Assembly (NCBI RefSeq): GCF_001421805.1 | Contig: NZ_LMLC01000005.1 | Span: 124,001-188,000, forward strand | DNA from: Sphingomonas sp. Leaf34 | GTDB lineage: Bacteria; Pseudomonadota; Alphaproteobacteria; Sphingomonadales; Sphingomonadaceae | DNA length: 64,000 bases | Reading direction: 5' to 3' | In this document: piece by piece, positions 27,127 through 34,822 of the stretch | Position numbering within the stretch: position 1 is the stretch's first letter | Layout: each line of letters opens with the position of its first letter | Position numbers and translations under genes: made by a program | The notes under the pieces: model-generated | What the model saw: only the letters and a program-made list of their open reading frames with translations | What the model was told of the DNA's origin: nothing | Database searches by the model: none

Positions 27127-27166
27127 GAGGCGTATGGAGGTGGCAAGACTTTCGAGGAGCGTTGCG

Positions 27167-27583
27167 ATGCGTATGCTTTTCCTGCCACTCCTGATGCTGC
27201 CGGCGGCGCTGCTCGGCGCGTGTACGCAGACGCAGGCCGATGTCGAGCGCGCACAGGTCCGCGAGGCGGGCGTGCAGGAGAAGCTGGCGAAGGAACTGGC
27301 GGGGCTGGTGCCGGGCAAGCCGGTAAGCTGCATCAACCAGTTCCCGCAAAAGCAGAGTTCGGGCTATGGTGCGACGATCCTGTACCGCGCCAGCGGCAAC
27401 CTGGTCTATCGCAGCGATACCGTCGGCGGGTGCGAGGGGATCGCGCGCGGCGACGTGCTCGTCACGCAGACGCCGACCGGGCAGCTGTGCCGAGGCGACA
27501 TCGCCCGGACGTTCGACCAGGCGTCGCGCTTCCCGACCGGCAGTTGCAGCTTCGGCGCGTTCGTACCGTATCGGAAGCCATGA
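27167..27583 (+). CDS. Small lipoprotein, paralogue 1
   Basis: 138 residues. The start is ATG 27167, with GAGGAG seven bases upstream; an ATG at 27134 is less likely. The signal ends in the lipobox LLGAC (C about 20). The mature part contains KPVSCINQ, ILYRASGNLVY, VGGCEGI, GQLCRGD and SRFPTGSCSFGAFVPY. The same pattern recurs in the next gene, so the two form a duplicated family with conserved cysteines. Function unknown. Confidence 0.72.
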   Translation: MRMLFLPLLMLPAALLGACTQTQADVERAQVREAGVQEKLAKELAGLVPGKPVSCINQFPQKQSSGYGATILYRASGNLVYRSDTVGGCEGIARGDVLVTQTPTGQLCRGDIARTFDQASRFPTGSCSFGAFVPYRKP

Positions 27584-27936
27584 TGCGCGCACCGGTTCTC
27601 GCGGCGGTGGCGCTGATGCTGGTGGCGGGCAAGTCCGACCCGCTCGCCGGGCGACCGGCGGGCGCCCCGGTGCGGTGCATCAACCTGCAACAGCTGAACG
27701 GGCCCGAGATCGTCGATTCGCAGACGATCCTGTACCGGCAATCGGGCAAGCGGATCTGGAAGACCGGGCCGGTGGGCGGGTGCCCCTCGCTGCGGCCGCT
27801 CGATACGATGATCGTCGATGTTTACGGCGGGCAGCTTTGCCAGAACGACCGCTTCCGGACGGTGTCGCCGGGCATGTCGATCCCGTCGGGCTATTGCCGG
27901 TTCCGGGATTTCACGCCGTACGACAAGGTGAAGTAG
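27580..27936 (+). CDS. Small secreted protein, paralogue 2
   Basis: 118 residues. It overlaps the previous gene in ATGA. The N-terminus MMRAPVLAAVALMLVAGKSD is signal-like but lacks the lipobox cysteine. The core matches the preceding protein: APVRCINLQQ, ILYRQSGKRIW, VGGCPSL, GQLCQNDRFRT, GYCRFRDFTPY. This is a tandem duplication in which one copy is lipid-anchored and the other probably soluble. Function unknown. Confidence 0.7.
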   Translation: MMRAPVLAAVALMLVAGKSDPLAGRPAGAPVRCINLQQLNGPEIVDSQTILYRQSGKRIWKTGPVGGCPSLRPLDTMIVDVYGGQLCQNDRFRTVSPGMSIPSGYCRFRDFTPYDKVK

Positions 27937-27960
27937 CGGCACCCCCCCAATCCGTAACAC

Positions 27961-28066
27961 ACCACCCCGGCGAAGGCCGGGGTCCAGTTGGGCGATGCTG
28001 ATGGTGTAGGACGGCGCTTCGTTACGACAACCTTTCCAACTGGCCCCCGGCCTCCGCCGGGGTGGT
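27961..28066. repeat. Dispersed palindromic element, family A copy 3
   Basis: 106 bp with arms ACCACCCCGG/CCGGGGTGGT and the same core order as copy 2 (GTCCAGTTGGG, then CGTTACGACAACCTTTCCAA). It is placed directly beside a family B element, so two families abut in one gap. Confidence 0.85.
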
Positions 28067-28083
28067 AACGAACGCCCTCCCCC

Positions 28084-28164
28084 GTCATCCTGACGAAAGT
28101 CAGGACCCAGAGTACCACGCGCCGCCCTCCGCAACCCTGGGTCCTGACTTTCGTCAGGATGACG
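28084..28164. repeat. Dispersed palindromic element, family B copy 2
   Basis: 81 bp. CGTCATCCTGACGAAAGTCA at the left is matched by its reverse complement at the right. Inside are CAGGACCCAGAG and CCTGGGTCCTG. It is the same architecture as 39431-39514. It ends 19 bases before the crotonase stop. Confidence 0.85.
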
Positions 28165-28182
28165 CGCGCGCCCGCGGGGGCC

Positions 28183-28977
28183 TTAGTCGACGAACACTGC
28201 CGCGCGCTTCTCCATGTTGGCCCGCACCTGTTCGACCTGGTTGGGCGTGCGGATGACCTTCAGCTGTTCCTCGGTCTCGGCGTGCAGGATCGCCACCGCG
28301 TCCGCATCCGCCGCGAGGTTGTAGAGACGCTTCGCGCCCTGGATCGCGTGGGGGTTCCTGGCGGCGATCTCGCGCGCGAGCATCATTGCCTCGCCGAGCG
28401 GGTCTTCGGACAGCCGCGTGACGAAACCGTGGCGCACCGCCTCCGCGCCGTCGAACTCGCGCGCGGTGTAGGTGAGTTCGCGGAGCACGTCGTCGCGCGC
28501 CAGCGTGCGCCACAGCGCGATGCCGGCCATGTCGGGGACGAGGCCCCAATGGCTTTCACGGATCGCGAAACGCGCGCTTGGATGCGCGATTCGGATGTCC
28601 GCGCCCGACATGATCTGGAACCCCCCGCCGAACGCGACGCCGTGGACCGCGGCGATCACCGGCATCGGCAACGTGCGCCAGCCCCACGCGACCTGCTGCG
28701 GGAGGTTCGCGCCGCCCGCGGTCCGGTCGCCGAGCTCCAGCCCCGACCCGCCGCTCGCCATCGATGCCATGTCGAGCCCGGCGCAGAACGCCTTGCCCTC
28801 GCCCGACAGCACGACGCAGCGGACGTCCTTCATGGCCGCGAGCTGGTCGATAGCCGCGGCGATGCCCGCGAACATCGCCGGGTCGATCGCGTTCATCTTG
28901 TCCGCGCGATTGAGGCGGACGTCGGCGACGCCCTCGGTGACGGTGATGGTGACCCGGTCGTTGCTGGCATCGTTCAT
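28183..28977 (-). CDS. Enoyl-CoA hydratase/isomerase family protein
   Basis: 264-residue crotonase-fold protein. The CoA-binding motif is GEGKAFCAGLDM (about 59-70) and the second oxyanion segment AAVHGVAFGGGFQIMSGADIRIA. At the position of the second catalytic acid, SHWGLVPDMAG has D where hydratases have a Glu further along, as in many isomerase or uncharacterised members, so true hydratase activity is uncertain. It is monocistronic, divergent from two hotdog thioesterases that may serve the same acyl-CoA pathway. Confidence 0.87.
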   Translation of the reverse strand: MNDASNDRVTITVTEGVADVRLNRADKMNAIDPAMFAGIAAAIDQLAAMKDVRCVVLSGEGKAFCAGLDMASMASGGSGLELGDRTAGGANLPQQVAWGWRTLPMPVIAAVHGVAFGGGFQIMSGADIRIAHPSARFAIRESHWGLVPDMAGIALWRTLARDDVLRELTYTAREFDGAEAVRHGFVTRLSEDPLGEAMMLAREIAARNPHAIQGAKRLYNLAADADAVAILHAETEEQLKVIRTPNQVEQVRANMEKRAAVFVD

Positions 28978-29071
28978 TTAGGCGATCCTCTCGATCTTTG
29001 CGGCGACGCTAACCGCGCCCGCGCTCGCCCGCAATGTTGCGCCCCGACGCGCGGCGTGTAGAGGCGGGCGG

Positions 29072-29527
29072 ATGGCTGGTTTTGATCCACAATGGTTTGC
29101 GACGCGCGGCTTCGGCGGGCACGGCGCCGCGCTGGGGATGCGCTATCACGCGCATGGCGACGACTGGGCGGAGCTCGCGCTGCCCTATGACACCAAGCTC
29201 ATCGGCGATCCGGCGAGCGGCGTGATCGCGTCGGGGCCGATCATCACGATGATGGACATGGCGACGAGTCTGGCGATCTGGATCAAGCGCAACGCGTTCG
29301 TGCCGCACGCGACGCTCGACCTGCGCGTCGATTATCTGCGCCCCGCCACGCCGGGGAAGACGGTGATCGGGCGCGGCGAATGCTACCGGATCACGCGCTC
29401 GATCGCGTTCGTGCGCGGGCAGGCGCATGACGGTGATCCGAGCGATCCGCTCGCGCACGTCGCGGGGACGTTCATGGTGGTGGGCGATGTCGCGGGCATG
29501 GGCCTCAACCGAAGGATCGAGGCATGA
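29072..29527 (+). CDS. PaaI-family hotdog thioesterase 1
   Basis: 151-residue hotdog protein acting on acyl-CoA. GVIASGPIITMMDMATSLAIW is the central hotdog helix with the Asp used in catalysis by this family. DLRVDYLRPATPGKTVIGRGECYR is the beta-sheet core. It overlaps the second thioesterase gene (ATGA), so the two are cotranslated and could form a hetero-oligomer. Confidence 0.85.
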   Translation: MAGFDPQWFATRGFGGHGAALGMRYHAHGDDWAELALPYDTKLIGDPASGVIASGPIITMMDMATSLAIWIKRNAFVPHATLDLRVDYLRPATPGKTVIGRGECYRITRSIAFVRGQAHDGDPSDPLAHVAGTFMVVGDVAGMGLNRRIEA

Positions 29528-29913
29528 GCATCGGCCTGCCGCCCTATGCGGAGATCCTGCGCGTCTCGGTCGAGATCGAGGAAGGCGCGCCGCCCGTGCT
29601 GCTGATGCCGTTTGCGGACGACGTTTTGGGCCGGCCGGGGTTCTTGCATGGCGGTGCGATCTCGGGGTTGCTGGAGATGGCGGCGATCGCGGCGTTGCAG
29701 CATGCGCTGGAGGCTGAAGGTGGCGGCGCGATCAAGCCGGTGAACGTCACCGTCGATTTCATGCGCGGCGGCAGGGATAAGCCGACGCGGGCGGCGGGCG
29801 TGGTGACGCGGCTGGGCACGCGCGTGGCCAATGTCGAGGCGACCGCGTGGCAGGACGAGCGCGACAAGCCGATCGCGGCGGCGCGGATGAACTATCTGAT
29901 CGTGAGAGACTGA
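29524..29913 (+). CDS. PaaI-family hotdog thioesterase 2
   Basis: 129-residue hotdog protein. GRPGFLHGGAISGLLEMAAIAAL carries the HGG turn and catalytic Glu. NVTVDFMRGGRDKPTRAAGVVTRLG forms the sheet. It is a divergent partner of the preceding gene, and such adjacent pairs are common near crotonases. Substrate unknown. Confidence 0.85.
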   Translation: MSIGLPPYAEILRVSVEIEEGAPPVLLMPFADDVLGRPGFLHGGAISGLLEMAAIAALQHALEAEGGGAIKPVNVTVDFMRGGRDKPTRAAGVVTRLGTRVANVEATAWQDERDKPIAAARMNYLIVRD

Positions 29914-29920
29914 TCTTCTG

Positions 29921-30026
29921 CTCCCCTTCCGCTTGCGGGAGGGGTCGGGGGAGGGGCGCGCGCCACCAGCCTGACGCCGGTACGTACGTAGCCCCCTCCC
30001 CTAACCCCTCCCGCAAGCGGGAGGGG
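29921..30026. repeat. Dispersed palindromic element, family C copy 1
   Basis: 106 bp. The left arm holds CTCCCCTTCCGCTTGCGGGA then GGGGTCGGGGGAGGGG. The right arm holds CCCCTCCCCTAACCCCTC then CCGCAAGCGGGAGGGG. The same layout occurs inside hrpB at 51831-51938. Confidence 0.85.
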
Positions 30027-30034
30027 ATTGTGGC

Positions 30035-31174
30035 CTACTTCGCGGTCAGCTTAATCAACCGGCCTTGCGAATCGCCGCCGTCCTCGAGCACCCAGATCGC
30101 GCCGTCGGGCCCCTGTTCGACGTCGCGGATGCGCGCCCCCATGCCCCACTGGTCACCCTTGGCCGCATTCGTGCCGTTCAGGTCCACGCGGACGAGCGAT
30201 TGCGACGACAGCCCGCCGATGAACGCATCCCCCTTCCACTGCGGAAACATCGCCCCCGAATAGATCATCAGGCCGCCGGGCGAGATCACGGGGTTCCACG
30301 ACACCTTGGGCGGCTCATAGCCGTCGCCCGGCTTGTGATCGGGGATATCCCGGCCGTCGTAATGGCTCCCGTTCGACGCGTTGGGCCAGCCATAGTTGAG
30401 GCCGGGCTTGATCAGATTGACCTCGTCGCCGCCCTTGGGCCCCATCTCCTGCTCCCAGAGATTGCCCTGCGCGTCGAACGCGATCCCGAGCAGGTTGCGG
30501 TGGCCGTAGCTCCAGATTTCGGGCGCGAAGCCCTTTGCGGCAAGCGGATTGCCGGGCGCGGGTTTGCCGTCGAGCGTTAGCCGCAGCACTTTGCCGAGCG
30601 TCATCTTCGGGTCTTGCGCGGGGGTGAACTTCTGGCGCTCGCCGTTGGTGAAGAACAAATATTTGCCGTCGGGCGAGAACGCGATGCGGCCGGAATAATG
30701 GCCGTTGCCCTCGACGAACGGGCGGGCACGAAACAGTTCCTCGACACCCTCCAGCCGCGGGCCGCGGTTACTCAAGACAAATTTGCCACGCCAAAGCGCG
30801 ACGCCCTTACCCCCTTCGCCGACGGTCGATCCCGAAAAATAGACGAGATGGTTTCGTGCATAATCAGGAGCCAGAACCACGTCCATCAAAGCCCCTTGCC
30901 CGGCGGAGTCGATTTTGGGGACGCCGGCGACGGGCATCGTAGCCACGACACTGCCTTTTGCTCCGGAACCAAGCATCAGGAAGACCATCCGGCCGTCCTT
31001 TTCGGTCACCAACGCACCTTCTGGCAACACCGTCATCGCCCAAGGCGACTCGAAATCGGCGACCACCGTCTCCTTGAACGGCTTCCCAGCCGCCGCGGGT
31101 TGCGCGGAACAGGCGGTTGCGGCGAGCGGCGTGGCGGACAGCAGAACGGTTGCAAACAGAGTGCGACGGATCAT
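30035..31174 (-). CDS. PQQ-dependent sugar dehydrogenase (soluble GDH-like)
   Basis: 379-residue exported beta-propeller oxidoreductase of the aldose sugar dehydrogenase group. A signal peptide covers about residues 1-24 (LSATPLAATACSAQ); the cysteine there is not in a good lipobox. Family motifs are SPWAMTVLPEG, GQGALMDVVLAPDYA, GNGHYSGRIAFSPDGKYLF, PEIWSYGHRNLLGIAFD, EMGPKGGDEVN and GLNYGWPNAS, which supply PQQ and calcium contacts. The start is ATG 31172-31174, with a GGGAGAG upstream. Electrons would pass to the respiratory chain; the sugar is unknown. Confidence 0.9.
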   Translation of the reverse strand: MIRRTLFATVLLSATPLAATACSAQPAAAGKPFKETVVADFESPWAMTVLPEGALVTEKDGRMVFLMLGSGAKGSVVATMPVAGVPKIDSAGQGALMDVVLAPDYARNHLVYFSGSTVGEGGKGVALWRGKFVLSNRGPRLEGVEELFRARPFVEGNGHYSGRIAFSPDGKYLFFTNGERQKFTPAQDPKMTLGKVLRLTLDGKPAPGNPLAAKGFAPEIWSYGHRNLLGIAFDAQGNLWEQEMGPKGGDEVNLIKPGLNYGWPNASNGSHYDGRDIPDHKPGDGYEPPKVSWNPVISPGGLMIYSGAMFPQWKGDAFIGGLSSQSLVRVDLNGTNAAKGDQWGMGARIRDVEQGPDGAIWVLEDGGDSQGRLIKLTAK

Positions 31175-31352
31175 GATTCTCTCCCGGAAATCCCTGTGCA
31201 AACGCGGCGTGACGAACGAAGGTTGCTCCCGCTTGCGGAGCGACACCAGCCGGCGTATAGAGACATCACTTCTCTACATCGCCAGGTGAAGAGGCTGCGG
31301 GGCTTGCTCCGCGGCGGAAACCCCCTGTGCTTTGGCCCTGTTTGGAATTTCG

Positions 31353-31949
31353 ATGGCGAATATCGCCCTGCTGACCGACCTGATCGAACCCGAAGCCAAG
31401 GCGCTCGGCCTCAGCCTCGTGCGCGTGCGCATGCAGGGCGGCAAGTCCGACCCGACGCTACAGGTGATGGCCGAACGCCCCGACACCCGCCAGCTGGTGA
31501 TCGAGGATTGCGCCGAGCTGTCGCGCCGCATCTCGGACAAGTTCGATGCGCTCGAGGCCGAGGGCAAGGACCCGGTCGGCGAGGACGCGTATCGTCTTGA
31601 GGTATCGAGCCCCGGTATCGACCGCCCGCTGACCCGGCTCCAGGACTTTGCCGACTGGGAAGGCCAGGAGGCGCGTATCCGCCTCGTCGAGCCGTTCGAG
31701 GATCGCAAGCAGATCTCGGGCAACCTGATGGGCGTCGAGGGGACCAAGATCACCGTCGACGTGAACAAGCACAAGATCATGACGATCGACTTCAGCCAGG
31801 TCGCCGATGCCAAGCTCGTCATGACCGACCGACTCATCGCCGCGACCGCGCCGCTCTCGATCGAAGGCGCGGACGAAGTTTTCTATCAAGACACGCCCAC
31901 CGATGAGCCTGACGCTCACGAGGCCGACACCGAAGAAGGACAGCATTGA
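31353..31949 (+). CDS. rimP: Ribosome maturation factor RimP
   Basis: 198-residue 30S assembly factor. The N-terminal domain includes LSLVRVRMQGG, VIEDCAELSRRISDKFDALE and YRLEVSSPGIDRPLTRLQDF. The SH3-like C-domain includes GNLMGVEGTKITV and FSQVADAKLVMTD. An acidic tail follows. The start is ATG 31353 (MANIALLTDLIEP). Its stop overlaps the nusA start (TGATG), the usual head of the nusA-infB operon. Confidence 0.94.
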   Translation: MANIALLTDLIEPEAKALGLSLVRVRMQGGKSDPTLQVMAERPDTRQLVIEDCAELSRRISDKFDALEAEGKDPVGEDAYRLEVSSPGIDRPLTRLQDFADWEGQEARIRLVEPFEDRKQISGNLMGVEGTKITVDVNKHKIMTIDFSQVADAKLVMTDRLIAATAPLSIEGADEVFYQDTPTDEPDAHEADTEEGQH

Positions 31950-33718
31950 TGGCCACGGCAGTCACCGCAAACCGCGCGGAACTGATCGCGATCGCGAATT
32001 CGGTCGCGTCGGAGAAGATGATCGACAAGGCGATCGTGATCGAGGCGATGGAGGACGCGATCCAGCGCGCCGCCCGTTCGCGCTACGGCGCCGAGAACGA
32101 CATCCGCGCCAAGCTCGATCCGAACACCGGCGATCTGCGCCTGTGGCGCGTCGTCGAGGTGGTCGAGGCGGTCGATGACTATTTCAAGCAGGTCGACGTC
32201 AAGGGCGCGCAAAAGCTCCAGAAGGACGCAGCGCTCGGTGACTTCATCGTCGATCCGCTGCCCCCGATCGAGTTCGGCCGCATCGCCGCACAGGCCGCCA
32301 AGCAGGTCATCTTCCAGAAGGTCCGCGACGCCGAACGCGAGCGCCAGTTCGAAGAGTATAAGGACCGCGCGGGCGAGATCATCACCGGCGTCGTCAAGCG
32401 CGTCGAATTCGGCCATGTCGTCGTCGACCTAGGCCGTGCAGAAGGCGTCATCCGCCGCGACGCGCAGATTCCGCGCGAAGTGGTACGCGTCAACGACCGC
32501 ATCCGTTCGCTGATCCTCAACGTCCGCCGCGAGAACCGCGGTCCGCAGATCTTCCTCAGCCGCGCCCACCCCGACTTCATGAAGAAGCTGTTCGCGCAGG
32601 AAGTCCCCGAAATCTACGACGGCATCATCGAGATCAAGGCTGCGGCCCGCGATCCCGGTTCGCGTGCCAAGATCGGCGTCATCAGCCATGATTCGTCGAT
32701 CGATCCGGTCGGCGCCTGCGTCGGCATGAAGGGCAGCCGCGTGCAGGCCGTCGTGCAGGAAATGCAGGGCGAGAAGATCGACATCATCCCCTGGTCGCCC
32801 GACATCGCGACCTTCGTCGTCAACGCGTTGCAGCCGGCATCGGTCAGCCGCGTCGTGATCGACGAGGAAGAAGAGCGCATCGAGGTGGTCGTTCCCGATG
32901 ACCAGCTTTCGCTGGCGATCGGCCGTCGTGGCCAGAACGTGCGACTCGCGTCGCAGCTGACCGGCAAGGCGATCGACATCCTCACCGAGGCCGATGCTTC
33001 GGAGAAGCGCCAGAAGGACTTTGTCGAGCGCTCGGCGATGTTCGAGAAGGAGCTCGACGTCGACGAGACGCTCGCGCAGCTGCTGGTCGCCGAAGGGTTC
33101 ACCAGCCTGGAAGAGGTCGCCTATGTCGAGGTCGAGGAGATCGCCGGCATCGAGGGCTTCGACGAGGATCTGGCGGGCGAGCTGCAGAACCGCGCGACCG
33201 AGGCGCTCGAGCGTCGCGACGCGGCCAGCCGCGAAGAGCGCACCGCGCTCGGCGTGGAGGACGCGCTGATCGACATGCCGTATCTGAACGAGGCGATGCT
33301 CGTCACGCTCGGCAAGGCGGGGATCAAGACGCTCGACGACCTCGCCGATCTGGCGACCGACGAGCTGGTCGAGAAGAAGCGCGTCGAGCCACGCCGTCGC
33401 AACGACGACGCGCCCAAGCGTCCCGAGCCCAAGGGCGGCATTCTCGCCGAATACGGCCTGAGCGACGAGCAGGGTAACGAGATCATCATGGCCGCGCGTG
33501 CGCACTGGTTCGAGGACGAGGCCCCCGAAGCTGACGCCGACGAGGCGGACGAGGCTCCGGTGGAAGCGGCTTCGGCTGATGACGCCGTGGTCGAGGACGC
33601 TGCAACTGAAGAGACGACGGCCGACGAAGCCGTGGCTGAGGACGCTCCGGCGGACGACGCTTCGGTCGAGGACGCTGCGGACAAGACCGACACGAAAAGC
33701 GAGGGCGACAAGGCCTGA
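31949..33718 (+). CDS. nusA: Transcription termination/antitermination protein NusA
   Basis: 589-residue RNA polymerase partner controlling pausing, termination and antitermination. Domains in order are the NTD ([16 protein letters not shown]), S1 ([21 protein letters not shown]), KH1 ([20 protein letters not shown]), KH2 ([20 protein letters not shown]) and two helix-hairpin-helix-like C-terminal repeats ([42 protein letters not shown]). A long repetitive Glu/Asp/Ala tail (about 525-589) is unusual. The start is ATG 31949 with AAGGA eight bases upstream. It is coupled to rimP and to the tautomerase gene. Confidence 0.97.
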   Translation: MATAVTANRAELIAIANSVASEKMIDKAIVIEAMEDAIQRAARSRYGAENDIRAKLDPNTGDLRLWRVVEVVEAVDDYFKQVDVKGAQKLQKDAALGDFIVDPLPPIEFGRIAAQAAKQVIFQKVRDAERERQFEEYKDRAGEIITGVVKRVEFGHVVVDLGRAEGVIRRDAQIPREVVRVNDRIRSLILNVRRENRGPQIFLSRAHPDFMKKLFAQEVPEIYDGIIEIKAAARDPGSRAKIGVISHDSSIDPVGACVGMKGSRVQAVVQEMQGEKIDIIPWSPDIATFVVNALQPASVSRVVIDEEEERIEVVVPDDQLSLAIGRRGQNVRLASQLTGKAIDILTEADASEKRQKDFVERSAMFEKELDVDETLAQLLVAEGFTSLEEVAYVEVEEIAGIEGFDEDLAGELQNRATEALERRDAASREERTALGVEDALIDMPYLNEAMLVTLGKAGIKTLDDLADLATDELVEKKRVEPRRRNDDAPKRPEPKGGILAEYGLSDEQGNEIIMAARAHWFEDEAPEADADEADEAPVEAASADDAVVEDAATEETTADEAVAEDAPADDASVEDAADKTDTKSEGDKA

Positions 33719-33957
33719 TGCCCTTCGTCAGCATTCGCATCTCGGGGTCTGCCACGAAGGACCAGAAGTCCGGCATCGTCGCCGACGTCACCCAGTCGCT
33801 CGTGCAGCGGCTGGGAAAGAACCCGGCTGCGGTGCAGATCGTGATCGAGGAAGTCTCGACCGAGAATTACGGCGCGGGCGGCCAGCTGCTGGTCGACCGC
33901 GACGCGCCCAAGACAACTCCAGCGCAGGAGGACGCACATGCGGAACCCTCCCGATGA
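33718..33957 (+). CDS. 4-oxalocrotonate tautomerase-like protein in nusA operon
   Basis: 79-residue tautomerase-superfamily protein. After the initiator Met comes Pro2, the catalytic base ([10 protein letters not shown]). KDQKSGIVADVTQSLVQRLG and the NYGAGGQLL turn match 4-OT proteins. A charged C-terminal extension (DAPKTTPAQEDAHAEPSR) is extra. It overlaps nusA (TGATG) and runs 20 bases into ylxR. Membership of the nusA-infB operon is unexpected, since this position is normally empty. The substrate is unknown and a housekeeping role is only a guess. Confidence 0.85.
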   Translation: MPFVSIRISGSATKDQKSGIVADVTQSLVQRLGKNPAAVQIVIEEVSTENYGAGGQLLVDRDAPKTTPAQEDAHAEPSR

Positions 33958-34822
33958 GACGCTAGGCGCTACCGACGACCTTCCTTCCTCCCCTCCCGCT
34001 AGCGGGAGAGGACCGAAGGGTGGGCGCCCGGCCTCGGCCAAGAACAAGGATGGTGCCGGGCGCAAGCCCAAGCCATCTCGCTTGCGCGAGGGGGATGAAG
34101 ACGCCCCCATCCGCAAGTGCATCCTGTCAGGCGAGCGCGACGTTCGCCCGCATCTGGTGCGACTCGCGCTGGCCCCCGATGGCCAGATTCATCCCGACGT
34201 GCGTGCCAAGGCTCCTGGCCGCGGTGCGTGGATCGGGGTGACGCGACTCGAACTCGAGGCGGCGATCAAGAAGGGCAAGCTGAAAGGCGCGCTCGCGCGA
34301 GCGTTCAAAACCGGCGAGTTTACCATCGCACCCGAGCTTCCAGCGATGATCGAATCCGCACTTGCGCGTAACGCGCTCGACCGGCTCGGGCTCGAATCGC
34401 GCTCGGGGACGGTGCTGATCGGCTCCGACCGGATCGAGCAGAACGCACGCCAGGGCAAGCTGAAGGCGCTGTATCACGCGTCCGACGCTGCCGAGGATGG
34501 CAACCGCAAGCTCGACCAGGCCTGGCGCATCGGCAACGATGTCGAGGGCTCGGGTTTGCGGGGGTTGGCACTGCCTGCGTCGCGCACCATATTGGCGTTG
34601 GCGCTGGGACGGGAAAATGTGGTACACATTGGCCTGACAGACCGCGCTGCAGCAAAGCGGGTGAGCGAAGCGCTTGACCGTTGGCTGCATTTTATCGGCT
34701 CCGAACCTTCTTCCGTGTCTTGCGAAACGGCCTCGCAGGGCGCATCGGCGTCACAAAATATAGGGGCGTCCGGATCGACCGGACAACGCCCGGCCGTGGA
34801 CATGACTGAGGAATTTGAGTGA
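33938..34822 (+). CDS. YlxR (DUF448) protein with L7Ae-like C-terminal domain
   Basis: 294 residues. The DUF448/YlxR domain (about 58-110) reads RKCILSGERDVRPHLVRLALAPDG and PGRGAWIGV, a nucleic-acid-binding fold usually found between nusA and infB. The second half (about 120-245) resembles an L7Ae/eL30-like RNA-binding domain (DRLGLESRSGTVLIGSDRIEQ, RTILALALGRENVVHIGLTD). Residues about 15-28 (DLPSSPPASGRGPK) are encoded by a palindrome like the dispersed repeats. The start is ATG 33938 with AGGAGG six bases upstream. Confidence 0.88.
   Translation: MRNPPDETLGATDDLPSSPPASGRGPKGGRPASAKNKDGAGRKPKPSRLREGDEDAPIRKCILSGERDVRPHLVRLALAPDGQIHPDVRAKAPGRGAWIGVTRLELEAAIKKGKLKGALARAFKTGEFTIAPELPAMIESALARNALDRLGLESRSGTVLIGSDRIEQNARQGKLKALYHASDAAEDGNRKLDQAWRIGNDVEGSGLRGLALPASRTILALALGRENVVHIGLTDRAAAKRVSEALDRWLHFIGSEPSSVSCETASQGASASQNIGASGSTGQRPAVDMTEEFE
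33983..34025. repeat. Possible repeat fragment inside ylxR
   Basis: The palindrome CTCCCGCTAGCGGGAG (33994-34009) with flanking CTTCCTCCC and GGACCGAAGGGTGGGC resembles the arm of the dispersed GC-rich elements (families C/E). It is translated in frame in the non-conserved N-terminus of YlxR. A second short palindrome (TCTCGCTTGCGCGAGGG, 34077-34093) may be its partner. Confidence 0.45.
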
